Positions 34,880 to 44,700 of a stretch of 64,000 nucleotides of DNA are shown piece by piece; position 1 is the stretch's first letter, and each line of letters begins with the position of its first letter. The notes below the pieces were generated by a model, which was not told the origin of the DNA, did not search any database, and was given only the letters and a program-made list of their open reading frames with translations. Origin of the DNA: Nageia nagi. Taxonomy: Eukaryota > Pinophyta. The stretch covers positions 23,002,001 to 23,066,000 of the forward strand of contig JBITNC010000001.1 of the NCBI GenBank assembly GCA_050084985.1, written 5' to 3'. Position numbers and translations under genes: made by a program.

Positions 34880-36330
34880 AATATTGTTATCTTGGAATAT
34901 GAAAGCAGGAACTATATCATTAACTAAGATTATTTGTTGAGGTAGACATGTATGCATAATTTGGAAAAATATATAAGGCTCTAGAATTGTTTGAAAAAAT
35001 GCATGATGAAGAAAATGATACATGGGCTACAATGATCATAGGATATTTGAAAAGAATTTGGAGAATTTTAAGCATATGATATTATCAAATGTAAATCTAA
35101 ACTTTGTTAACTTTACAAGCATTCTTCCAGCATGTGCCACCATGGGAGTTCTAAAAGAAGGTATGGACATTCATCAAAGAGCAGTTAAAAATGCTTTTTC
35201 ATCAAATATTATCATTGTGAATGGCAAATATGCATGATGAAAATATTATTTAATGGAATAAAATGATTGAATTATTTGAAAAAATATATCCTTAAAATAC
35301 AATCTAGTAGATTATAATGATAACAAGATACGGAAAAATTTGATTTTCAAAGTTTTCTATAAAAATATTCATGATATTTATAAATGAAAAATAATTAAAA
35401 TATTTCAAGTAGTCATTATACATTTTTAATAATGGTTTAACATGAATATTGCTTCATTAGCATCGTTACAACTCTAGAAAACATGTGCTTTGTTACAACT
35501 ATTTCCTAAGTGCTTCATTAGATCAAAGAGTTTACAATCAATAAAATTACTTTTGGATAAGTATGTGTTCTATCGATTTTTTGTAAACATTAATAGAATG
35601 ACCTTAATGTCATGCAAAAATGAGGAAGTATATATATTCTGCTTGCATGCAAAATATATGTATTATTCTAGTTGCATGCAAAGTATATGTATTGTTCTAT
35701 AATACAAGTTTTTAATTATACACATGAGGTAAAATAATAGTCTATCAATATGCATGATGCTATTACTTTTTAATGAACTAAAATGATTAAATTATTTGAT
35801 AAAATATCTCATTAAAATGCAATCCAATGGAATTCAATGATCTCAAGATATGTGCAAAATGGGTTTAAGTTATAAGCATCCATAAAAGAGTAGTTGAAAA
35901 TGGTTTTTCCTCAAATATTGTTCCTATGAATGCCTTGATAAACATGTATACAAACTTTGGCATAATAAATGAGTCTCAAGAATTTTTTGATAAGTTACAT
36001 GATGTAAACATACTCTCATGAGATAGAAGTGAAAAGTCTAGTCTATAAGGGTTTCGAAGATCACTTTTTATATATAATTCATATAAATTTGGTTTTTCTG
36101 CCAGACACATAACATAAATGAGTTTGTTTTAATAAAATCATGAAATTTATAAATGAAAAATAATTTAAATGTTTCAAGTAAAGGATCAATGTATTTTTCA
36201 CAAGACACAACATAAATGAGTTTCTTACAAAAATTTATTCCTCATCAAGATGGAGTTTCATGGAAAGCAATAGTCATAGGATATGCACAAAATGGGGTTT
36301 CATCAATTAAAGAGTAGTTGAAAATGGGTT
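34880..36330 (+). pseudogene. Pentatricopeptide-repeat gene fragments, second group
   Basis: Patches on the plus strand read as PLS-type PPR motifs: 'VDMYA' and 'KALELFEKMHDEENDTWATM' from about 34940, then 'FTSILPACATMGVLKEGMDI' and 'HQRAVKNAFSSNIIIVNG' within 35022-35237. 'NESQEFFDKLHDVNILS' follows near 35970, and 'DGVSWKAIVIGYAQNGV' near 36250. The motifs are out of frame with one another and separated by A/T-rich DNA. The order suggests the body of one PPR gene, possibly with internally duplicated segments (35700-36000 partly repeats 34960-35240). Gypsy II lies between this group and the group at 23358-24490, but I cannot show that they were one gene. Confidence 0.7.
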
Positions 36331-36799
36331 TTCATATTAACGTATTCATGAAACTAATATAACATATTAGTATTACGAATATGATATATTATTTTAACAA
36401 ATATGTAAACATGAAAACACTATATTACATATTTGTGAAATTAATATGTAATTTTAGCTTCACAAAAATGTAATCAATTTTTTTAGATGTTATGATTATG
36501 AAATAGTTTCACACTAATTTTTTAACATGCTCTTTGAGAACATCAAAAGATCAGTTCAATTTTTGTCTTCGTTCTTTTTAAAGGCTGCAAAGACGTGGAT
36601 GTCATTTTACGGTGACACCCTTTTTTCTAATTTGATTTTCATAGCATGACTTAAACTTCCTCTTTCAAAGGTGTCGGCACTTGCAATTGCTTCCCATTTG
36701 CTTCAATCCACGCGTTGAATATCTCACAATGCACCAACGTCATCATCACCGTACTTTCATTCTTTTTTAATATTTTCAACGTCCCCACTGGAAGTTAAG
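36331..36799. other. Non-coding region left of the palindrome
   Basis: A/T-rich up to about 36560, then less A/T-rich (GCAAAGACGTGGATGTCATT near 36587). No frame longer than about 60 codons, no recognised motif. Confidence 0.5.
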
Positions 36800-36957
36800 A
36801 CTAGCTTTGATATAACCCCTTATATATCAAAAAACGTCGAGAGATATCATTTCGAGGTGCCTATCTTGGATATAGCAATACCAAGAAATGAGATAGGCAC
36901 CTCGAAATGATATCTCTCGACGTTTTTTGATATATAAGGGGTTATATCAAAGCTAGT
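36800..36957. repeat. Perfect palindrome: 67-bp arms, 24-bp loop
   Basis: Bases 36800-36866 and 36891-36957 are exact reverse complements over 67 bp, by base-by-base comparison. The loop 36867-36890 itself has a 5-bp helix option (CTTGG/CCAAG) with the arm end. The arm contains TATATCAAAAAACGTCGAGA and GAGGTGCCTATCT. Pairing stops abruptly at both outer ends (G opposite G), and no target duplication or known terminal motif is visible. It could be a fold-back element, a precursor of small RNAs, a recent inverted duplication or an assembly artefact. Confidence 0.9.
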
Positions 36958-38569
36958 GGCATCCATCGTTGCGTGATTATTGAATTATAATATTAAGAGA
37001 TACAATACAAATGCAAATATTATTTTAAAAATAATGTTTAACAAATGAATATGACTCATACATAAGGATTCATTGACAAATAATATTATTTTTAATCAAA
37101 TACTATGCTAGATATTATTTGATATATAGTATTTGTTTAATAATATTCCATGTATGACTCATAGATGGAATATCTAGCATAGTATTTGCTTTAGAGAGAT
37201 TCCAAGCCATCTGATAATTGGAAATATAGTACACAATCTATATGACATTATAATAGCGTTCAGTACCGCATCTCCAAGCCTGAGCTCGTCTGCTCAAATC
37301 ACTCTTCAAATATGCAACCGTTGCGATAAGATGTACCAAAGCGTTTCTCATACATGAGCCAAACAAGGGAATACAGATAACTTGATAAAACGTTACAGGT
37401 AGGATGAATACATATGGGCTTCTATTGTGCTTTACCTAGGTATCATCATATTTTCCTATCTCTATTTACAGTGTTTAGAGCTTTTGAATGAAAATTAGGA
37501 ATTACAAATGCAAACATGTAAATCAGATGTATCATTTTGGAAAAAATAGGGGCACCTTAATTCGAGCCTTTGTATATGAAGGTCTCTTCATTTGTTGAGA
37601 GTAGTAATACTTTTGGCAATTATATTTGTATTTACCAAGATTAATCTGTACAAAAACTATTGATAAAAGTAATTCAACAAATAAGATTTTGTTTTACATG
37701 TGCATTCAAAGATGAATAAAAATACTAAATAATCTACCTTATACCCATTACACGAGGTTGCAATGGCTAGTTATATGAATATTTGGTTATCATGTCCTTG
37801 ATCCTATGATAATCTTTTTATTATATTTTCAAGCTTGAAGATGTAGGCCAAGTTTATGCCTCTATCTTTTAAGTTTTCTAAATTAGGAAACATATTATGT
37901 TTACAATTTCTTAAATTACTAACTCATATTTTATTATTTTAATCTAATTCCCTTGATTTCCTTGGAGGGAAACTTCATAATAAGAAATTATTTTATATAT
38001 GAAAACTATAAAACAAAGCACTTATCAAGCAATGGAGAAGAAACTTATTTGAACATGAAGTTTGTGGATGATGGAGCAGATTCTAAAATTGAAGAGTGAC
38101 TATTCTCTATTATTGTCACCTTGATATCTTGTTAATAGTCCTGATTCATACCTTTATGGAGCAATTAACACACACCTTTTATTCATTTATATCATTATTT
38201 ACAAATCATATAAGTCATAATCAATCATGTTAACCCTACTAAGACTATCATAAAAAATTTCAAAACCATCGTACCATTCTTCATGCAACCAAAAAATCTT
38301 GATAGTAATGATAAAAGATACCATATCATTTTCAAAATTGTTAAAACATTCTTTTGTACAATATTTCTAATCAAACTTTTTTATGAAATACATTTGTATT
38401 TGTGTGCAATCGTTATTTCTATTATTTAAAAAATTAAATAAATGCTCAAATTTTTATTCCTTATCAAACATAACACATGTTAAAATAAATTCTTCAAAAT
38501 ACACTGTATTCTAAACTCTGTATTTTTATTCCTTATCAAAGATAATACTCAAATTTGTATTCCATCAAT
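36958..38569. other. A/T-rich region without recognised genes
   Basis: Contains a short exact inverted repeat of 20 bp (37097-37116 and 37169-37188). A slightly G+C-richer patch at about 37255-37400 has short open stretches on the plus strand, but I can assign no family. The rest shows nothing identifiable. Confidence 0.5.
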
Positions 38570-38900
38570 TCTTGCAATGCCACTCTTGTGTTGGGCATCT
38601 TCCATTATTACCATCATCGTCATCAAGCAATGGAGCTAGCTCAGACCTGACTGTATCCAGATTTGACAATTCGAATTTGATACAGTAGCCGAATTACCGG
38701 CACATGCATGCTGATAGTTTTATTACAAGTCCGCATGAAACACACCGACATGCTCTCTCCATTCAGATATTTGAGCTCTTTACACTGCGATAAGCGCAAA
38801 ACAATGTCAGCGACATTTCCCAATCACACCTTCAAAGTGAGAGACGGGATATTCAATGAGTATCTTATCTATCCAGCATATGCTCTTCGAGACTGACTTC
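38570..38900 (-). pseudogene. Coding-like remnant, unidentified
   Basis: This about 330-bp island has balanced base composition within very A/T-rich DNA. On the minus strand a frame 38641-38823 ('LSQCKELKYLNGESMSVCF') is open for 60 codons. A second minus frame just beyond, ending near 38583, has an acidic run and 'CPTQEWHC'. The plus strand also has a 62-codon frame (38708-38896). I prefer the minus strand because it matches the orientation of the neighbouring gene fragments. No family is recognised. Confidence 0.3.
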
Positions 38901-39827
38901 CCAATGGAGTACTACAAGGAGAGGAAAGGCAAGTCTAAGGACAGTCGGTGTTTTTCTCAAATATTTTCTGTGGACAATATTCCAATTTCATGTATCGCTA
39001 AAACTTTTACTATATACTAAAATTATCATCTTCTCCAAAGCCATCAAAAGAAATTTGTATATTATATCTTAAAATCATAAAATTATAAAAGCTTTTCTAG
39101 ATCTTAAAAAAATCATAGATTCTTTCAATTAATTTTTGATGGAATTTTTAACTGCTTTGATGCTATGAAGAATTATTTAAGTATTTCATAAGAATCAAAT
39201 ATCATGATATTTTCACACATATCAATAATTGGGTTGTTAAGCACATCAAGTTATATAATCAATAATTTGGTTGTTAAGCACCAACATCATGTCTACAATG
39301 AAATAGTAGTGTACTTTAAGTAGGCACATCAAATTATATAATCCATGTTAAATATCTTAGATCATTAATTATATAACAAGATGTTTAATCTTAAATATGG
39401 ATCTCCCCTATCTATGTACACATTTAAATTTTACTTAAGAGTGAAGGATATAGGGTAAAAGTATTAAGAAATACTAATGTGTTAAATATAATTAAGGCTT
39501 ACACATAATTACACTAAATTTAGCTTAGCTTCCAACAAAATCCTTTTTTTACAAGAAAATAGAACACATTTTACAAGATGTTTTTTTGGCTTCTCACTCT
39601 AAATTTAACTTTATGGAATTTACTCGAGACACTTCAATCCAAAATGAATCTCTAAGTATAGATTTAATTAATATTTGTAAATACAATTGAATAATATCTT
39701 AAATTGATAATTAAAATTTGTAAAAAGGAAACATGAAAAATTTCTTTTATTTCATTGTATTTCCTCTTGAACATATTAAAATTATTTGTTCTTTTACCAA
39801 CAAACGAAATTACTACCATTACAAAAT
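38901..39827. other. A/T-rich spacer
   Basis: No coding or repeat structure was found beyond a short direct repeat, AATTGGGTTGTTAAGCAC / AATTTGGTTGTTAAGCAC (about 39227 and 39264). Confidence 0.55.
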
Positions 39828-40240
39828 TTAATGGATTTCTTTCACAAATTCAATAGCTTTTACATAATAAGAATTCAGAACGAAACATGGCTCTCTATCC
39901 TTTGATGGATACCAATATCTCAGGATGGCATTGCTACCACCCTCTACTTGCACACTCAAGTTCTGAAAATAAATAATAATAACATGGTCACGACACGTGG
40001 AACAGTCGATCCACTCAAACAATATTAAAATTTTAGGGTTACTGTACAATCTTTTACATGATTTATCACGGTCAGGGAAGCAAATGCCAGGCAAGTTTTT
40101 ACCTTCCCCCAGTTAATCTCCAAAAAGTTTCGAGAGGCATCAAAAGAAGGCTATGACCAACTTTCCTTAACGCGATCCGTAAGCGCCATCCGTGTAGCAT
40201 CTACAATCTTCTGAACATCATATTATTTGGTGCAGTTTCT
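39828..40240 (-). pseudogene. Two-exon gene remnant of unknown family
   Basis: The exon nearest the stop is 39828-39962. It is preceded in the minus sense by a good acceptor (TTATTATTTATTTTCAG). About 140 bp upstream a donor (AAG|GTAAAA, at 40101-40103) ends an upstream coding stretch. The phase is zero on both sides, and the reading joins smoothly: 'SRNFLEINWGK' before the intron, 'NLSVQVEGGSNAILRYWYPS' after it. One in-frame stop lies in the upstream exon near 40155. Clear splice signals with phase agreement argue for a former real gene, but I recognise no family. It lies just downstream of the SAUR fragment on the same strand. Confidence 0.5.
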
Positions 40241-40267
40241 GTTTGAGACTCAATCTCAAGTAATACA

Positions 40268-40507
40268 TTACCGATTACTTGTTCGAATGAGACTTCGAAG
40301 ATGGTTGAAGCGATCGACATTGCAGGGAATTCTGAGAGGACCATCTTGCTCGAAGCTGTACACCTCCTCTGCCGCCCTGAGAAGCTCGCCAAAGAAAGGG
40401 TGGTGCAAATATTCTATTCGAATGATGAAGCGCTCCCTTTCTTCTCCAACGTAAACAGGAACGCATCCTCTAGGAGCGCATCTCTCGATTGATTTGGGAA
40501 TGAATTT
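40268..40507 (-). pseudogene. SAUR (small auxin-up RNA) protein fragment
   Basis: A minus-strand frame open from 40507 down to the stop at 40268-40270 encodes about 79 residues. It has the SAUR core in order: 'PRGCVPVYVGEE' (about 40465-40430), 'RFIIRIEYLHHPFFGELLRA' and 'YSFEQDGPLRIPC'. SAUR proteins regulate PP2C.D phosphatases and plasma-membrane H+-ATPase during auxin-induced growth; that is family knowledge. The usual 20-40-residue N-terminus with its Met is absent. An in-frame TAA at 40508-40510 precedes the core, so this is a truncated copy unless an alternative start exists. Three other open frames overlap it and are shadows. Confidence 0.8.
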
Positions 40508-40536
40508 TTATGATGTTTGATATTCTTCCTTCCATT

Positions 40537-40771
40537 TAGTTAATTGTTATCACATTGGTACATTGAGTAGTCTATTGTTACATAATTGATCAAAAAATCG
40601 GTATTTAGAAATTGTATAAAAAGAGAAGATTATTTAGATTTAAGTACTTATAAAGTTTATACATACTCTTATTATGATAATGTTTTTAAGATTCAGTTAT
40701 AATTATGGTTTAGTTAATTGTTATCACATTGGTACATTGAGTAGTCTATTGTTACATAATTGATCATGAGC
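40537..40771. repeat. Direct repeat of about 54 bp, two copies 172 bp apart
   Basis: The phrase TTAGTTAATTGTTATCACAT and its continuation to ACATAATTGATCA occurs near 40536-40591 and again near 40711-40766, nearly identical. The spacer is A/T-rich. Confidence 0.85.
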
Positions 40772-40820
40772 TTTACTTGTTCAGACATTTTATCATTGCA
40801 TATTATATTATGTATCAACT

Positions 40821-41150
40821 TTATTTGCTTAAGACATCAACTATGAATTTTTGAGAAGCTTAAATATTTTGTAATAGAAGCTCCAAGATATTTGTAGGTG
40901 ATTTTGGAGATCTATGTTTTTATTCTATCATTTTTTGCTTAGGAATTTACCTATGAATTTTTGAGAAGCTTAAATATTTTGTAATAGAAGCTCCAAGATT
41001 TTTGTAGGTGATTTTGGAGATCTATCTTTTTATTCCATCGTTATTTGCTTAGGACTTCAACTATGAATTTTTGAGAAGCCTAAATATTTTGTATTAGAAG
41101 CTCTAAGATTTTTGTAGGTGATTTTGGAGATCTATCTTTTTATTCCATCG
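40821..41150. repeat. Tandem array, three units of 110 bp
   Basis: CTATGAATTTTTGAGAAGC occurs at 40841, 40951 and 41061, exactly 110 bp apart. Each is followed by AGATTTTTGTAGGTGATTTT or a one-base variant. The units are more than 90 percent alike by eye. No coding pattern. Confidence 0.92.
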
Positions 41151-41264
41151 TACTATTTGATCTAATATTTCTAATAATTGAGAGTAAATAATGTTACACA
41201 AATATTTACATTTTATTAAATTTTAAATTCAATAATTAATAAAAAGTTATGTAAAAGCAATAAA

Positions 41265-42075
41265 TATAATTCACTTAAACATATATTAATATATAGAACT
41301 AAGAAGAATTGCATATAAATACTTTAAAAATAAATTATTTACAAATACATTTCAAATAAATCTATAATATTTTGTTTAGAAATATTATGTTGTTTACAAA
41401 TAATAATGCAAAGATACAAGTAATTTTTTAACAACCAGCACATACTTCATAAGATGAATTGACTCAACAAAATAAAATGCTATAATCAAATGTTATCAAA
41501 CTGATGCATTTTCATAATGCTTGTTTGTATAAGAATCTTGCATCAACTCTTAAGTTAAATATAAATTCTTTAAAAATAAATATCAAATAAATTACTTACA
41601 AATATATTTCAAATAAATGTATAATATTATTTAGAAATACTATTTTGTTTACAAATAATAATTCAAAGATACAAATAATTTTTTAACAACCATGCACATA
41701 TTTCATAAGATGAATTGACTCAACAAAATAAAATACCATAACCAGATGTTATGGAACTTTGCATTTTTTAAATGCTTATTCATATAAATATCTTGCATCA
41801 ACTCTTAAAAGTTAAATATAAATAATTTAAAAATAAATATCAAATAAATTACTTACAGATATATTTCAAATAAATCTATAATACACATATTTTGTTTAAA
41901 AATATTATATTATTTACAAATAATTTAATGCAAAGATACAAGTAATTTTTTAACAACCATACACATACTTCATAAGATGAATTAACTCAACAAAATAAAA
42001 TACCATATCCAAATGTTATGAAACTGTTGCATTTTCATAATGATTGTTCATAAGTGTCTTGCATCAACACTAATT
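41265..42075. repeat. A/T-rich tandem array, about three units of 256-268 bp
   Basis: TTCATAAGATGAATT(G/A)ACTCAAC occurs at about 41446, 41702 and 41970. TTTTTTAACAACCA precedes each, and CTTGCATCAACTCTTAA-like phrases follow. The unit lengths vary slightly through small indels. The composition is strongly A/T-rich. Confidence 0.88.
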
Positions 42076-42313
42076 TAAATATTTATCCTTCGCATGATGA
42101 GATACTACTTACACATTTGAGCACATTCAAAGTGAAATGCAAGATTTAAACACAGAAAAGAATTCATAGGATAAAATCCAACACAAATCTTGCATAAATC
42201 ACATTTAGAGTAAGCAGGGAATAATTGAACTTACATTTCTTAGATCTCAAACTGAAAGAACTATCATGTATGGAGCAGTCTCAAGTCCAACTCCACCATC
42301 AACCTCACCCCAC

Positions 42314-42643
42314 TCATCTTTTATCTGCATACCGTTCCTCTCCGTCTCTAGCCTCTTGTTTCTTCTTGTGCGAGTTTCTGCGTAAGGTGGTTTCACGTCT
42401 GCGTTTGTAAGCATCACACACATCGCAATTGCAGCCATCAGGGTGTCTATTTCCTCTGGAAGGCTGTCTACATACAATGCAAGTGCAGTCTGCTCGATGC
42501 CCAGGATGTCTACGAACCCTATTTCTATCTCTCACATGAGCAACAGAAGCTGGAAGTGCATTCATCTTATTGGCAATATGAGGTACTGATTGGACGTTGG
42601 CAATGACATTAGAAGGATCAATCATCTTGATCAGAATATTCAT
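42314..42643 (-). pseudogene. VAL/HSI2-like Cys-rich domain exon (orphan fragment)
   Basis: A minus-strand frame of 109 codons contains 'VPHIANKMNALPASV', then 'RRHPGHRADCTCIVCRQP' and 'CNCDVCDAYKRRRET', then a basic tail 'RRNSHKKKQEARDGEE'. The paired C-x-C-x2-C clusters followed by K-R-R-R match the conserved Cys-rich segment C-terminal to the B3 domain of VAL (HSI2) transcriptional repressors, as I remember that family. VAL proteins recruit Polycomb to seed-maturation genes. No B3, PHD or CW domain is seen nearby, so this is one exon alone. Its 5' flank shares 23 bp with that of the SAUR fragment. The overlapping minus frame 42247-42477 is a shadow or an alternative reading. Confidence 0.6.
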
Positions 42644-42787
42644 CTATTTGATATTCTTCCTTCCATTTATATAATAATTTTTGAAAAGATGTGTCTTTTA
42701 ATATTTCAGTCGGCTATATAATTTTAATTTTAAAAAAATTATTTTCCCGCCAATTGTTTAACGGACGGACTCACATGCGACATTTTG

Positions 42788-42822
42788 CTCCCCCACTCCA
42801 CCCCCCACTCCACCCCCCATGC
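42788..42822 (-). other. G-rich tract with three long G runs
   Basis: On the minus strand, runs of six, six and five G separated by TGGAGT lie in a row. On the plus strand this is CCCCCACTCCACCCCCCACT. It stands out in A/T-rich DNA and could fold as a G-quadruplex if the six-G runs contribute two short runs. It is also a small tandem repeat of about 12 bp. Confidence 0.6.
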
Positions 42823-43640
42823 TGCAGCTGTAGAAACACCTCTCGACCTAATGAGCATGAAGTACTGGAATGTGTCTTGTAAAAAAAGTGTATCAACACC
42901 ATGGCCAAATAAGTCAGCAAAAGCAAGCAAGTTTATATTAAACACGTAGTGTTACTGATAGTGACAACCTTGATACGCAAAAATTCTTTATTTAATGATA
43001 ACGCGGAGAAGATGCTCGTGGACCGTGGTGGATTGCAGTGCACTATCTATAACTATTTGGAGTGGTCGATTACTGCTAAAGCATGCATAGATTGCTTCCA
43101 CCACTGATTTCACTGAAGGGCATGTGCTTCCGATCAATTTTTGCAATAAAGCAGTTGAAAGATTAACATGGCGAAGATTTCACCTTGTTTCTTTTCCGCT
43201 GATTATAAGAACAACTATATTCTCAGTTGTAACGCTAACGGTGGCAGCCAACCTGCCAATTTCTAAATAGAGGTTTTGAAAAACTTGATGTGTTGTGGTG
43301 CTTCAGCTTTTGTGAGCCAATTGAAAGTTGACAGACAGAAAACTATTTGTGATTACAGCTCGATCTGCTAATTTGGTTTACCAATTTTATCATACAACTT
43401 ATTATTTGTATGAGAAAAAATATTCAAATGCTTAATTGTTATAATTCTAAATAAAATGACATTATCCGTATCTTAAGAAGATATTTCTTCACTTTCTTCA
43501 AGACCATCGAAAATCAATGTCGGTTAGCTAATATGCCAGTTTTATCCTATGGCATTGTCGTAGACTTACTGCAACTCGCTGCTATTCTAGGACTCCAATT
43601 GTACAAGGACTATAAGACTATGGCAGATTTTAAAATAAAA
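42823..43640. other. Region upstream of the PRP gene
   Basis: Base composition is more balanced than elsewhere, with short plus-strand open stretches (for example 43168-43266, 32 codons with an AACATGGCG start context) that match no family I know. It may contain distal promoter sequence of the PRP gene or an old gene remnant. Confidence 0.45.
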
Positions 43641-43813
43641 TCTTAAGAACATGTCCCACAACCTTTGACTGTGGTAAAAAGGTCCTACTCTCTCCCCAAG
43701 TATCTTATTAGGTATAGTCTCAAGATATTTACAAGTAGCCAACATAGCTAGTCACAAATCTATAAATACACAATCGATCTGCAAGCCTCTCATCTCATTG
43801 CAAGAAAAGAGAC
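43641..43813 (+). promoter_or_regulatory. PRP gene core promoter and leader
   Basis: TATAAATA lies at 43761-43768, 46 bp before the start codon, so transcription would begin near 43790-43800 and give a very short leader. Upstream, ACCTTTGACTGTGG (about 43657-43670) includes a TTGAC core as bound by WRKY factors, though a single core has little weight. The TATA region and about 100 bp around it are conserved in the pseudogene copy at 14835-14965. That supports it as the working promoter. Confidence 0.65.
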
Positions 43814-44383
43814 ATGAAGTTCACACCAACAAACTTGCAGTTCATTTGCAATGAGATATTGGTCCTTTTAATTGCAGCCACCATTTTGGCTGCAATTCCA
43901 CTGGAAGCCACATACCATAGCAGTCCTCCAAAGCCTTACTCCCACAAATCTCGTCCCCTTCCACCACATTTCCCCCCACCAATTCACAAGCCTTCCCGAA
44001 TACCACTCCCACCCGTACAGAAGCCACCACCAGTTCCAAAGCCTCCGCTGGTAGCAAAGCCACCCCCGTTGCCCACAAAACCTCCTCCAAAGCCAATTTC
44101 CCCTCCTAAGCCAACTCCGCCGATCCATCCTCCCCCTCACCACAAGCCTTACACTCATCCTCCCTCACTAGTTCACACTCCACCCAGATCGTCCTCACCG
44201 CCCCATCATGCAATCCCATCTCCATACCCTCTCTCTCCCCATGTGGTGGTGAAGCCACACCCTCCTCCTCTTCTCCCTCCAAGCCCTCCCAAGGTCTATC
44301 CACCTCCACACTCCAACTCTCCTGTCTATCCCGTACCTAAACATCACTACCCCCACAAGTCTCCCCTCCTCCGTTTTAGATGA
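43814..44383 (+). CDS. Secreted proline-rich cell-wall protein (PRP/extensin-like)
   Basis: A 189-codon open frame. Residues 1 to about 32 form a signal peptide: a polar start, then the hydrophobic 'ILVLLIAATILAAIPLEA'. The mature part is about 40 percent proline, with repeats of the types KPPP, KPPLVAKPP and SPPKP, many His and Lys, and a conserved C-terminal block with 'VVVKPHPPP', 'SPPKVYPPPHSNSPVYP' and a final H-Y-P-H-K-S-P. Few Tyr residues and no long Ser-Pro4 blocks point to a PRP or hybrid proline-rich protein rather than a classical extensin. It would be hydroxylated, perhaps glycosylated, and deposited in the cell wall. The ATG at 43814 is the first after the TATA box and opens directly into the signal peptide. 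No intron. Two other copies in the window (14835-15613 and 56296-56433) are broken. Long open frames on the minus strand here are G-rich mirror images. Confidence 0.85.
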   Translation: MKFTPTNLQFICNEILVLLIAATILAAIPLEATYHSSPPKPYSHKSRPLPPHFPPPIHKPSRIPLPPVQKPPPVPKPPLVAKPPPLPTKPPPKPISPPKPTPPIHPPPHHKPYTHPPSLVHTPPRSSSPPHHAIPSPYPLSPHVVVKPHPPPLLPPSPPKVYPPPHSNSPVYPVPKHHYPHKSPLLRFR

Positions 44384-44700
44384 CTCTAAGAACAGGAATT
44401 AAACTACGTCTCTAACAGCATTTAAGTTTTTGTTGAAGTAACCATGTTATCTACTGCATTCAAGCATCTTCATCATGTTCTTCACGTACCATTTCTTTGC
44501 TGCAAATGTTCATTCGGGCTCAGCAAGGGTTGGAAAAGCTCGAGATAACACAAGGCGTTCCACAAATATATTCCTAGCCAGATCGGGAGAAGCGCAATCA
44601 GTCTATGGCCTTCTTAATCTGGATTTGAATTCACTGCAATACTAAAATAAATACTAGGTTTCTTTTTTTTTCAAATATGTTTGTGTTTGTTCGTGTTGAC
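44384..44700 (+). terminator. PRP gene 3' untranslated region with possible poly(A) signal
   Basis: About 250 bp after the stop are conserved in the duplicated copy (56434-56720) and about 70 bp in the pseudogene at 15544-15613. AATAAA at 44646-44651 is a candidate polyadenylation signal and is present at the equivalent place in the copy (about 56705). Its use is not shown by sequence alone. Confidence 0.45.

Noticed and set aside
40201-40492. Other open frames overlapping the SAUR fragment on both strands
   Set aside because: Only the minus frame ending at 40268 gives the SAUR core. The others have no recognisable motif.
40821-42075. CRISPR-like repeat array
   Set aside because: The units are contiguous tandem repeats without unique spacers, and the genome is a plant nuclear one.
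43842-44309. Minus-strand open frames over the PRP gene
   Set aside because: Their Trp/Gly/Glu-rich translation is the complement of proline codons. The plus strand has promoter, signal peptide and paralogues.
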